From assembly GCF_033473495.1 (NCBI RefSeq), contig NC_088938.1, forward strand, positions 124,001 through 188,000: DNA of 64,000 bases, in the 5' to 3' direction. A program made the position numbers and the translations under genes. The notes below the pieces were generated by a model. The model saw only the letters and a list, made by a program, of their open reading frames with translations. It ran no database searches and was not told the origin of the DNA. Positions 19,335-28,983 of the stretch are shown piece after piece. Within the stretch, counting starts at the first letter, position 1. Each line of letters opens with the position of its first letter. The stretch is from Cercospora beticola. Its lineage: Eukaryota; Ascomycota; Dothideomycetes; Mycosphaerellales; Mycosphaerellaceae.

Positions 19335-21344
19335 CTACAACCCCCTCCACGCCACCTTCGCAACATGATCCACCCTCTTCCTCGTACTCTTCACAAAACC
19401 CAAATACCTCAAATCCGCCAACGAACGCTGAAACAACGCCATAGTCTTCTCCTCACTTCCCTCTCCATCCTCATCATCCCCAATAACCGCCTGGAAAGCC
19501 TTCCACAAATCATGCACATTAATCAAACTCCCCGACTCCAAATAAAGCTGATACAAAATCGCCGTAGCAGGCTGCGTACCCGACAACGTCGCCTCCTCAT
19601 TCGTGCCCGGATCACAACACTCACAATCCAGATAATCATGCGGAGCAGCAAGAGCACGTTCCACAGCGTGACGGGGTCGAGGCATAAAAACTTCTCTGTA
19701 AGGTGTTCGGGAATCGTAGACGAAGATTTCATTGAGAGGGAGTTCTTTTACGCCGATGAGGTGTTGGGAGAAGTAGGTTTCGAGGAGAGTTGAGAGGCGG
19801 CGGACGAGGGCTGTGTAGGCTGCGTCTTGTTTGGAGAGGGTGGATTTTTGTTTGCTGAGTTCGACTTTTTGGGCGACGACTGTGGTTCGGAGGGTGGAAT
19901 TTTTGATGTCGTCTTCGCTGCGGAGGGGTTTGGTGGAGGTTTGGTGGTCTTTTGTGAGGGATTTGAGTTCCTTTTCGATTGTGTGGAGTTCTGTTTCGGC
20001 TCTGGGAGATAGGCTGATGGAGTGGAATTGTTCGATGACTTGGAGGGCTACGTCGGAAGGCGATTTGCGGAGGATTAAGAGGAGTGATCTGATCAGGGTC
20101 GAGTCGGTGAGCTTGCCAGACATGGCTTGGATGTAGAGGCTTGGCTTCGAGGAGACTTGAGTGGACGGCAGGCATGCTTGAATCTTTCTGATTGCTTCCG
20201 TTGCTGCCATCGTGCCTGCAAGCGATTGTCGCCCAGCTGCAACGCTCTTTTTCGCAAAATCGAAAAGCGCTTGATCTGAGTCGAGAAGCTCTCGCACTTG
20301 CTCCGTCTCTCCATCATCGAGCAATTGTCTCGCATAGTCACGCAAAGTTGGCAAATTGCGCAAAGCCTCAAAATGATCTTTCGGAACGTCTCTGAACGTA
20401 ATGTTCGGGTCCAGCAGCAGGCTCGTCGCATTGGCATAGTGGTGTGACATGTAAGCATACCGCGTAGCCTGTACCAGACTATCTATGCCTTGGATATAGT
20501 CGCTTTGTCGTTCCAGGATCATTGACGCCAAATTTGGACCCAGCCAGAGCTCCGATTCTGGGCTTGTGAGCACCTCGAAAACCTGCTCGACTTCGTCTGT
20601 CGACACTGCTGCATCGAACAGCTTGCCATCGAGAGATCTGATGGCGGCAGACGATAGCCTTTGCTGCAGGAACTCCACTGATGTTGCCACGTTTAGCAGA
20701 AACGCAAAAGGAATGCGATCCTGCCAGCATGCCAGAATTTCAATGAGTTCAGACAGCAGGTCGCGATCAAAGGCTTCCGTGTCTTCAAAGGCAATTACAA
20801 CTTGCTGGAGTTTTCGTTCCTGCACGTAGTCGTACAGTATCTGCAAGTCGTAGTTCAGTCGCTTGGGACCTTTGCGAGATGTGGTTGTCTCTTCCAGTTC
20901 GTCGGCATCATCATCAGTAGATGTAGTTGAGGTGGCCTTCTGGTTGATTATCTTGAGTAGCGCTTTCAAGTTTGAGCCAGATCCTGATGACAGTGATACG
21001 AAGCACCTTTTGGCCGCTGAATTTGTGCTCAGGCTGGAAAGCTGAGAGGCGATAGAGTTGCGCAGAGCAGAATTTGGGCCGGCGAGGATAAGACCTGTGG
21101 GAATGCGCGTACTACTCCCCGCTGCAGAAGACTCGCCCAGGAACTTCGCGATCTCGTTGACTGTTGATGCGTTGATGGTATCGAGTCTCTCGTTGATGCG
21201 CTGCTGTTGGGCGCCCCATGCCTGGTGATACGCTTTCTTTCTCAGATTCCAGGATGCTTGCAGGCCTTGAGGTTCTGTACGCCTTCTCTTGGCAGGTCTG
21301 TTGTCTTCTTCTGGCTCGAAGACATAGCACTTTTCGTATTCCAT
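19335..21344 (-). CDS. orc3: Origin recognition complex subunit 3
   Basis: Intronless, 669 aa from the ATG at 21344 (MEYEKCYVFEPEEDN). The N-terminal ATPase-like domain has the degenerate nucleotide site typical of ORC3: GLILAGPNSALRNSIASQL in place of a good Walker A. It continues with VVIAFEDTEAFDRDLLSELI and the characteristic IPFAFLLNVATSVEFLQQRL. The C-terminal winged-helix domain ends with ATAILYQLYLESGSLINVHD and LRYLGFVKSTRKRVDHVAK. ORC3 is part of the six-subunit complex that marks replication origins and loads MCM helicase. An insertion with Thr/Ser/Asp-rich low complexity lies near residue 155. The gene is tail-to-tail with the copper transporter, 137 bp away. Confidence 0.92.
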   Translation of the reverse strand: MEYEKCYVFEPEEDNRPAKRRRTEPQGLQASWNLRKKAYHQAWGAQQQRINERLDTINASTVNEIAKFLGESSAAGSSTRIPTGLILAGPNSALRNSIASQLSSLSTNSAAKRCFVSLSSGSGSNLKALLKIINQKATSTTSTDDDADELEETTTSRKGPKRLNYDLQILYDYVQERKLQQVVIAFEDTEAFDRDLLSELIEILACWQDRIPFAFLLNVATSVEFLQQRLSSAAIRSLDGKLFDAAVSTDEVEQVFEVLTSPESELWLGPNLASMILERQSDYIQGIDSLVQATRYAYMSHHYANATSLLLDPNITFRDVPKDHFEALRNLPTLRDYARQLLDDGETEQVRELLDSDQALFDFAKKSVAAGRQSLAGTMAATEAIRKIQACLPSTQVSSKPSLYIQAMSGKLTDSTLIRSLLLILRKSPSDVALQVIEQFHSISLSPRAETELHTIEKELKSLTKDHQTSTKPLRSEDDIKNSTLRTTVVAQKVELSKQKSTLSKQDAAYTALVRRLSTLLETYFSQHLIGVKELPLNEIFVYDSRTPYREVFMPRPRHAVERALAAPHDYLDCECCDPGTNEEATLSGTQPATAILYQLYLESGSLINVHDLWKAFQAVIGDDEDGEGSEEKTMALFQRSLADLRYLGFVKSTRKRVDHVAKVAWRGL

Positions 21345-21514
21345 GATCGCATGGACAGGAAATGATGTGGAGCGTGAAGACAGGAAGTTGAGGAACGCGT
21401 TCAGAGACGCGCTTTGACGAGTTGTGATTGGTCGGCTGTGGCTGCATAAAGTTGTGCATTGCACAACTGCTCATTTCGTCTATCTACTTGGGATCGCCTC
21501 CTTCGAAGCGTATA

Positions 21515-22444
21515 CTAGCCATGCTCATCCTCTGTAAGGCCTGGACAATCCTCACTCAATGCCTCCTCACTGGCATAGCGGTATTTGCACCAGAAACAGT
21601 AGTGGTACTTCTCACGAAGAAACGACAGTATCTTCTCCAGCCTGTCTTCCACAGGCAGGGCTTCAAACTCATCCAGCTCTGGATCTTCTTCTTCCAAGTC
21701 TTCTTCCACCTCATTGCCATACGCCAAGTCTTCATCGTCATCAGCAGTCGTGTAGTCTTTGTGCCGTGACAGACTCTGGTCCAGATCATAGCGCATACGC
21801 CGCTCCCTCTCCTTCTCAAGCCTCTGCTTGACAAGAGGTCGCCATAACAGATTCACAGATCGTAGCGGTAACTCCTTCTTCGATGACTTCTCCAACGTCG
21901 ACTGAGTATCACGTGGCGCAGATCCATCTGCCACAGCCTCCCCATCCTCCGTCTCAAACCCCTCCAGCGTCCTCATCGCAGACCACATCTGCCCCTCAAA
22001 CCTCTTCTGCTCAACCTCCGCCCGATTCCTCTCTCGATACTCCTCCGCAGTAAGCTTAACCTTCTTCTCCTTAACATCCATCGCCTCCGCCGCCTCCCGA
22101 ATTTTCCTCTTCCGATCATTCTCCATTCCAATGCCACCTCGGTCCTCTTTAATCTGAACCTCAATCGGTCGCGTCCTTGCACCTTCAGTTTTGCCAAGCG
22201 CGCCACCTTTAAACCCCATTTTTGCCATCATTTTGGCACCTTTGTTGGAACTGTCGAGTTCTGTGGCGAGAGCTGTTTCGAGTTTTTGACGTTCTTCTTC
22301 CGCTCGTTCGGCTTTGGATTTTACTTTTCCGCGTTCGAGGGCTTCTTTTTTGAGGCGGGCTGTTCTTTGTAGGGAAGTTTCCTTTTTGGCTGGGGTTTCT
22401 TCGAAGGTCATGTTGAGGTAGTCATCTTCTTCGTCGTCGGCCAT
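21515..22444 (-). CDS. GPATCH11-like G-patch protein with C-terminal DUF4187
   Basis: Intronless, 309 aa. After an acidic, Lys/Glu-rich N-terminus comes a G-patch at about residues 68-105 (KMMAKMGFKGGALGKTEGA, then RGGIGMEN). Charged helices follow, with LRSVNLLWRPLVKQRLEKE and an acidic tract. The end carries the DUF4187 Cys motif: YHYCFWCKYRYASEEALSEDCPG, a CxxC plus a distal Cys. This order matches the conserved eukaryotic GPATCH11 (CCDC75) family. G-patch proteins usually activate DEAH helicases in pre-mRNA splicing or ribosome assembly, so a nuclear RNA-processing role is expected. The gene is 170 bp downstream of the ORC3 start on the same strand. Confidence 0.9.
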   Translation of the reverse strand: MADDEEDDYLNMTFEETPAKKETSLQRTARLKKEALERGKVKSKAERAEEERQKLETALATELDSSNKGAKMMAKMGFKGGALGKTEGARTRPIEVQIKEDRGGIGMENDRKRKIREAAEAMDVKEKKVKLTAEEYRERNRAEVEQKRFEGQMWSAMRTLEGFETEDGEAVADGSAPRDTQSTLEKSSKKELPLRSVNLLWRPLVKQRLEKERERRMRYDLDQSLSRHKDYTTADDDEDLAYGNEVEEDLEEEDPELDEFEALPVEDRLEKILSFLREKYHYCFWCKYRYASEEALSEDCPGLTEDEHG

Positions 22445-23212
22445 GGTTGCTGAGATGGCGCCGCAGATTGGCGGTATTCAATCTTCGGTACGTAACGAGG
22501 CGATGCAAGCCAGAACGTGATGCCAGAATGAACACGCGCTCGATTCACCTCACTTACAAAGTCCAGCTTGAAGTTGCCAAAATTCGCAGCACGTCACTGC
22601 CACAGCTTTTGGCCGTGCCGGCTCAGTCTCCGATCGGCAGGCACTCCCGCTCCCTGCCTGACGGGTCGCCGAGTGGCCTTGCAGCTTCATCACAACCAGA
22701 GCAACAACGTTTCCCCCACTCTCCGCAAATGCAGTCCAGACTGCCAGCAGTCTTCTCCTCCATCGCTCGATCTACTCGACTTGACATGGGCTCACAACAC
22801 GCCGCTCGTGTTTTACCTGCTTTGCGATCCGGAATTGGTCCGTACAAGTTCGCCGAGCCATTGACAAAGCATCACAAAGCCAGGCCCGGCGATCACCCGC
22901 AGGCACGCCTTCGGTAATGCACTTATGCATCATTATAAATTCCAGTAAACATACACTCTCAGCTAGCGTTGTGGCTTCTGCGCTGCTAATATCCTGCTTT
23001 GGGGCATTCTGGATGCGCGCTCCGGCGCTGATGATGCATGAAGCTTCGGTTGCGTGTTGATGGTGCTGTGAGCAGCAGGAGGGCTTGCTGCAACGAGGAA
23101 GCTGTATAAGAAGTGGAACGGCCTGCTTTCAGCCCACTGCCCCCACTGACTACTCTTGCTTCTTCTCGCGTACACTTCACACACCCAAGAAACACAGCTG
23201 AAATCACTCACG
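22445..23212. promoter_or_regulatory. Divergent promoter, GPATCH11-like / quinone reductase
   Basis: A 768-bp region between divergent starts. No recognised gene; pyrimidine-rich sequence precedes the 23213 start. Confidence 0.4.
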
Positions 23213-23960
23213 ATGGCTCCAAAGATCGCCATTCTCTTCGTAAGTGCTCGACAGCACCCCACCTTCAACCACTTCTGCGAAAGCATGAGCTGACCATGAA
23301 TGTCTAACAATAGTACTCCATGTACGGCCATGTCACTAAGCTGGCTGAGGCTGAGGCCGAGGGCATCAAGGCTGCTGGCGGCCAGGTCGACATTTACCAA
23401 GTCGAGGAGACTCTCTCCGAGGAGGTCCTGAGCAAGATGCACGCACCTGCAAAGGCCAGCTACCCAACCCTCACCGACCCAAAGCAGCTCGAGCAATACG
23501 ACGCTTTCCTCTTCGGTATCCCAACCCGATACGGTAACTTCCCAGCACAATGGAAGGCTTTCTGGGACCGCACTGGAGGCCAATGGCAGACTGGTGCTTT
23601 CTGGGGCAAGGTGAGCGATATTCTCGAACGAGTCAGTCGCGAGTATGATCATACTAACACATCTCACAGTACGCCGGTCTCTTCATCTCCACTGGCACTC
23701 TCGGCGGAGGTCAAGAATCCACCGCCATCGCCGCCATGAGCACCCTCGCCCACCACGGCTTCATCTACGTTCCACTGGGCTACAAGACCACCTTCGCCCT
23801 CCTCGCCGACCTTTCCGAAGTCCGCGGTGGCTCCGCCTGGGGTGCCGGAACCTTCTCTGGCGCTGACGGCTCTCGCCAGCCTTCAGCCAAGGAGATCGAG
23901 CTCGCTCAAGCTCACGGAAAGCAATTCTACGAGGCCGTGGCTCGCGTCAACTTCGCGTGA
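23213..23960 (+). CDS. pst2: NAD(P)H:quinone oxidoreductase, flavodoxin-like (Pst2/WrbA/Alt a 7 type)
   Basis: Model: exons 23213-23239, 23314-23610 and 23670-23960, giving 204 aa, the usual length for this family. FMN phosphate-binding loop YSMYGHVTKLAEAEAEGI follows the first splice. The conserved GIPTRYGNFPAQWKAFWDRT, GLFISTGTLGGGQESTAI and HHGFIYVPLGYK blocks are intact, as is GSAWGAGTFSGADGSRQPS. The family makes tetrameric FMN enzymes that reduce quinones by two electrons and protect membranes from oxidative damage; in yeast some sit in eisosomes. The same fold is known as the minor allergens Alt a 7 and Cla h 7. The stop codon TGA at 23958-23960 is followed by CTAG and by a long open extension (separate entry). 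Confidence 0.95.
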
Positions 23961-24182
23961 CTAGATGGCGGTGCTGCGGGGAAGCAGGAGAATAGCACAG
24001 CGGGTCAGAATGGGACGACCACTGCTGCTGCAGGGAATGGCAATTTGAAGTCAGAAGGACAAGCATCACAACAGCAAACACAATCACAACAGAAGCAGAC
24101 AGGTTCATCTTCTGCGCCGCAAGAGAAGGATGATGACAGCAAGGGACCTTGTGGTCTTCCGTTCAAATGCACTGTTGCTTAG
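23958..24182 (+). other. Possible stop-codon readthrough extension of the quinone reductase
   Basis: The TGA stop is followed by CTA-G, the best-known readthrough context. After it the same frame stays open for 73 codons to a TAG at 24180-24182. The extension is Gln/Ser/Gly-rich with few large hydrophobics (QQQTQSQQKQTGSSSAP). It ends in GPCGLPFKCTVA, a C-terminal C-a-a-X-like box with a second nearby Cys, suited to farnesylation plus palmitoylation. Read through, the product would be 278 aa with a membrane anchor. Alternatives are a nonsense mutation that recently truncated a long isoform, or a sequencing error. I saw no workable intron that removes the stop. Confidence 0.6.
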
Positions 24183-24456
24183 AAAGATAAATTCAAATGA
24201 TACCAGAAGAATTGATGACAATGACAAGAAATGAAGTTTCATGATAGAACTCGTTTGTTTCATTCCCAAGATATCCCATCGCTTCCTGTTGTCCCGACAC
24301 CAATGTCGGATATCTATATCCCAAACCCTCTAGCCATGCATATAAATCATGTGTCTATCGTAAATGTCGTTACCAAGATGGGCAGGACTCGCTGTCACTC
24401 ATGCACTCTGTGGTGCTCAGCATGGTATCCCGCCTGCAAAAGAAGCACAAAACCCA

Positions 24457-26595
24457 TCACTCCATATCCATATCCTCATCCTCATAAATCTCCTCCTCCT
24501 CCCTCTCATCAAACTCCTCCCGCCTCTCAAACCTCCCAAACGGTGCTTGCACCTGCTGTATTGCCCCCATCCCACTCCCTCCCATCCCACCACCCAACCC
24601 ACTCTCATGCCCCAAACTCGGCTTCTCCGGCAAACCCCTCAACAACTTCCCCGTCGCACCCAACATCTCCAACGCCCTCTCAATCCACCCCGCTTTCCTC
24701 CTACTAACCGTCAACGTCCAACGAAACTCATTCAATCTACAAGCATAAAAATGGCTTTCCTCTTTTCCTGGTGAAGTCGTTTGTAATAAAGCGCCGAAAG
24801 TCCCGATGAGAGCGAAATTTGAAGAGGAGGGGAAGTACCAGAATGCGTTCAAGTGTTCGGGTTTGAGGCGGTTGACGAAGTCCAAGGCGGAGATGAGGCG
24901 GGTTTTGGCGGCGGAGCGGCAGATGTAGAGGAGGTAGGGGTCGATTGTACTAGACTGTAGATTCTGAGTGGAGGGGGTTGTGGATGTGGCGCTGCTATCG
25001 AGGGATTGCACGATGCGGCGGTGGATACTGATTTCTGTTGCGAAGTAGGCGAGGTGGAGGTAGCCTTGCGGAGAAAGAGTTCCAGGTGTGAAACTGTCCA
25101 TTTTGCAAGATGCGGGCAGCTTAGCAATCCAGTCCTTCAATTTGAGTTGCACAGGTTTTGCGCGATTGAGGACGAGTTGTGTTGCGAAGCGACCTGCTTG
25201 GGCGAATTGCGCTTTGGCTGTTTCGCTGTAGAAGGTTTCGCAGACTTCGGCCATGATTGCTGTGAGGGAGATCATTTGCATGAAGACCATGCGGCCTTTG
25301 GTGGAGTAGGAGTCGACTTCTTCGGACGAGGTGTTGTTGGCGGAGTCGATGCTTTCGTCGAAGTCGTCTTCGGTGGGTTGCGGGACGTTCCAGTCGGATG
25401 CGTTGATGTGAGATGGACGACCGTAGATGACGGCGCTCCATTTGTCTTGCATGTATAAGGCCCATGCTAGTCGTTTGCGAAGTAATCGCTCCCAACGTGG
25501 TATTGACCAGTCGGAGCAGTCGAGGTGAAGGCCAATGTCCTGGCCGAGTGCGACGAGCTGGACTGTCAGTGTCCATGTGCTGGCTTTTGCACGTTGCAGC
25601 AGTAGAAGTCCTGCTTGTACTGCAGAGATCTTTGGTCTCTGCATTGCGATCGTCAAGCTGGCCATCGCGATGTATTCCAGTCTCGTGACATCTGGTTTAG
25701 GATGTGAAGCCAATGCCGGGTCATGTTCCCACCAAACGAGTGCCATCAAGTACATCGCAGCAAGTAAAGGTGGGTTGAAGTGCCTGTCACCATGTCGATG
25801 TCGATCGAGGAAGGCCTGCTTCTGAATGATCGGATAGCTGGGATGCACATTGCGGAAGTAGATGTCGATCAGAGCAGGGCCATGGCTGCCGACGACTTGC
25901 TCAATCTCTTTCAGAGCACGAGCTTCATCGTCAGGTATCGCAACACTGGCATCGTCATGTGTGCTAAAGTACTCAGTGCTCGTGACCTGACGAAGCGTGC
26001 CGAGCCGTGACTGGGTCTCGTTCTTGTCATTGAACGTTCCCAGCCCTATGAGAGAAGCATCCAATGGCGTCGTCTGGCCCAAGTACTTGCAGTGTCGATG
26101 TCTCTGCAAGCTCAATGACTCGTCCACTGCAAAAGGCTTCCTCATCGGGGGCTGACTGGACACCGGTAGTGAGATGGGTTCCGAATGAGGAACAGAGACG
26201 GCCCTGACAGCAGGAGGAACAGCGACTGCTTTACGCTGAGCGACAGGGCTACTCTTCTTCATGGGGCTGCTGCTATCGTTCTTCGATGCATCGTCCGGCG
26301 CTTTGCGCTTCCTGGGCTGTGCGTTCTCCACAAACGTGCATTCCTGTTTGTGGAACTCGCAGAGAACGCATTTGCGGTTCTCTTGCAGCACACACTTGGA
26401 CTTGCGGCGTCTACAGCCGTCGCAGGGTCGTTCTCTCTTGGGCTTGGCAGGTGGTGTGGTGCTTTGGACCTGCTTCAAAGCTGGGCGGTTTTCCTTGCCT
26501 TCCCCGGCGGTCTGTTGTTTGGGAGAGGACCAGGCGGCAATGGGGCGAGGAGAAGGTGGTGGGGCCATGGGGGCAATGGCGATCGCTGTAGCCAT
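24457..26595 (-). CDS. TamA/Dal81-like Zn2Cys6 nitrogen regulator
   Basis: Intronless, 712 aa from the ATG at 26595. The zinc cluster is near residues 55-85: RPCDGCRRRKSKCVLQENRK, then CVLCEFHKQEC and FVENAQPRKRK. The long spacing and PRKRK tail are typical of the TamA/Dal81 group. The middle homology domain follows, with FRNVHPSYPIIQKQAFL and the diagnostic WTLTVQLVALGQDIGLHLDC, WERLLRKRLAWALYMQDKW and YGRPSHINASDWNVP. Known members act as co-activators for pathway-specific nitrogen genes; in Aspergillus TamA the zinc cluster can be dispensable. The C-terminus is Glu-rich. Confidence in the subfamily is good, in the exact targets low. Confidence 0.88.
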   Translation of the reverse strand: MATAIAIAPMAPPPSPRPIAAWSSPKQQTAGEGKENRPALKQVQSTTPPAKPKRERPCDGCRRRKSKCVLQENRKCVLCEFHKQECTFVENAQPRKRKAPDDASKNDSSSPMKKSSPVAQRKAVAVPPAVRAVSVPHSEPISLPVSSQPPMRKPFAVDESLSLQRHRHCKYLGQTTPLDASLIGLGTFNDKNETQSRLGTLRQVTSTEYFSTHDDASVAIPDDEARALKEIEQVVGSHGPALIDIYFRNVHPSYPIIQKQAFLDRHRHGDRHFNPPLLAAMYLMALVWWEHDPALASHPKPDVTRLEYIAMASLTIAMQRPKISAVQAGLLLLQRAKASTWTLTVQLVALGQDIGLHLDCSDWSIPRWERLLRKRLAWALYMQDKWSAVIYGRPSHINASDWNVPQPTEDDFDESIDSANNTSSEEVDSYSTKGRMVFMQMISLTAIMAEVCETFYSETAKAQFAQAGRFATQLVLNRAKPVQLKLKDWIAKLPASCKMDSFTPGTLSPQGYLHLAYFATEISIHRRIVQSLDSSATSTTPSTQNLQSSTIDPYLLYICRSAAKTRLISALDFVNRLKPEHLNAFWYFPSSSNFALIGTFGALLQTTSPGKEESHFYACRLNEFRWTLTVSRRKAGWIERALEMLGATGKLLRGLPEKPSLGHESGLGGGMGGSGMGAIQQVQAPFGRFERREEFDEREEEEIYEDEDMDME

Positions 26596-28983
26596 GTCCG
26601 CTCGAGTGGCGAAGGGCTTTGACGTAGTGTGCTGATAGGTGAATATGTAGATAGGCACGACAGGCCGCGCTTGGCTATTGTCAGCAGGACGATCCAGCTG
26701 TTGCACGGCGCGATATGCAGGAGCCAGGTGTCAGTTATCTCCAGATCCAGTGCGGCGAAGAGATGATCGCTTATCAGTAGTGACCAGTGTCGCCAGGAAT
26801 AATATGGAGGAGCGCAGTCCGTTCGAACCCGGGGATAATGGCCAGTCCAAGCAGCACTAGTTAGGCGTGTTCAGCAGGACCGCACAGGGCGGCGAGAAAG
26901 ATGAGATGATCGAGCGTCTTTGGGGTCATTGGGATGGAAGAAATGCCTCGTCAAAGACTGCAGATCGCTGCCTCGACGCTGGCAACAACCACGAAAAGAC
27001 GCAACAAAACAATTCAGTAAAATGCCTCAGCACCGGGCCAGAAAGAAACGCAGCCGGAGAGCACGCGAGCGCTGTGCGCGGGCGAGATAATAACTCTGCG
27101 CAGTCTGACCCCAAGACCTACCACAATTTACAATCTGACGTGCCTTGACCGGCAGCGATCTTTGAGATGCTGAACACAAGCGCAAACTTCCATGGAATGT
27201 GTTGCGTAAAATCAGCTTTCCATTAAGTAAAGAGAAAGTCGAAAAGAGGTACACGAGGAAGGGTCAAGAGATAAGAGCCACGAAAGGACCAATGAAAAAG
27301 GACTGCCGTCGAAAAGAGTTTAGTGGCAGCTCGAAATTGAGCCCAGCGACAAGGTGCCGCGACTCTGCGACTGTGGAGGATCTGACCTCACACTCTCTGT
27401 CACATGTCCACCCTTTGAGCTGCAGAAACGACCATTTTTTGCCTTTTATCACATGCTGTTCCCGCCGGAATGGAGTTGTCTGGAGTCATCGACTCGTGAC
27501 CGCTGGTTCTCCATCTTCATCTCCACACGACACGTCTCCAACTGTAATTTTCTTCACGGCAGAAAAACGGCCGGGATGACCTGGGGATGATGACACCCGC
27601 AGACCCTGAGGATCTTGTCTGAAGTGTTGAATGTCAACCCAGAACACCCGACCCGAGACAGACGACAGGTCAATTGCTGTATTTCGGATACAAAAACTAG
27701 GAACAACCCACTCGACTTGGCAGGAACTGCTGATCTCATACTGGGGTACTAGCGACGCGGCCGCTCTCACTGAAACCTCGTGGCTGACATGGAGTTGGCC
27801 GGGAATAATCCAAATGCTTCTCGGCATTTACAGTTTGGTGAGCTTGTCAGACAGCGGTCTGCTTTTCATCAATCCAGAATCTATATGCGAAGACATATCA
27901 GTATGCTCGGAAGAACACCTATTCCACTCCTGCTTTCCTCGAAGTGACGTTCAAGCGCATCCCAGCATGATGGCGCAATCATTCGGTCTCGCGGTCCTAA
28001 GCTAGTCGCTCTATACACACCGCCTCGCCAGTAGCTCCGACCGCAGTATAGGCAACACGATAAGCACTGAAGCAGAAAGCCAAGTCCGAGTAGACGCCGA
28101 ACGGAGCAATCGAGGCAGTGTTACATTTGTACGGAAAATCCGTTCGGCCTCTGTGTTGAGCTCGTCAGCCTGCAATGCGCTCGAGACAGCAACCTACCAT
28201 AAGAAGATGTGCGAGGTATTAGTATGTTTGAATGAGCATCGCTTCACAGCCGCGCTGTTCAAGGCAACCAAGAATTGTCCGAGTCCTGTGAAAGGGTCAA
28301 GCCATGTAATCACATCGACAGCCAGTATCCATTTTGCACGCGAATTGTGCCGAGCGAAGACAAAACGTACCAACTGAAAGGGAAGAAAATACGAAAAAGT
28401 CGGACTTGGCAACGTGGCGAGAGTGCAATATCTCTTTGTTGTATAAACGTTCTGCCTCGCGTCCCATTCCGTCTCCAATACTGCATTAATCTGTGTCTTC
28501 GCCATTGACTGATGTTTGTCATGTCCCACAATCGACATGAATACCATTGAAGAATGCAAGCGCAAGAGGCCTGCTGTTCGCTGCCTTCGACGTTCACCGG
28601 GTCTCAATGAAGCAACTTCTCTGGCCTGCATATGAAAATTTAGATCCCTGTACCTTGCCGCAAATGCCACTCCAGACCTTTGTCGCTCGATGCCCGTTAA
28701 GCAACGTTCTCATGGCTGGGACTGCTAATTGCAGTACGAAGCAGACCCGATGCCTTCCCCATCAGGCATCGCGAGGATGCAACTTCCAAGACACGCTGCT
28801 CTTCCCTCGATGATCAGCATTTATTCTCGCCTCCGGTATTGATCCTTGTCGTTGCAGATGTAATGTACAAAATCTGCCAGGCCACTCCCCTGCTCATTGT
28901 CAACAAAGATGGGCTCTGCGGAACGCGCAGACGAAGTCGCAATTCAGCTGGTCCTACATCTCCGGTCCACATCATCAAGAGTA
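26596..28983. other. 2.4-kb gap without a convincing gene
   Basis: Upstream of the TamA-like gene and downstream of the NLR. A 124-codon ATG frame at 27631-28005 (+) and one at 28194-28670 (-) have no recognisable domain or intron pattern. I do not call a gene. TTTA and GAAA-rich stretches are common. Confidence 0.4.

Noticed and set aside
22963..23667. 234-codon minus-strand frame over the quinone reductase
   Set aside because: Antisense to well-conserved exons; no independent support.
26815..26850. GTTCGAACC, like a tRNA T-loop
   Set aside because: Neither strand gives a 5-bp T-stem, acceptor stem or A-box; not a tRNA.
27631..28005. 124-codon ORF in the 26.6-29 kb gap
   Set aside because: No domain, no signal peptide, no intron pattern, no family resemblance; open frames of this length arise by chance.
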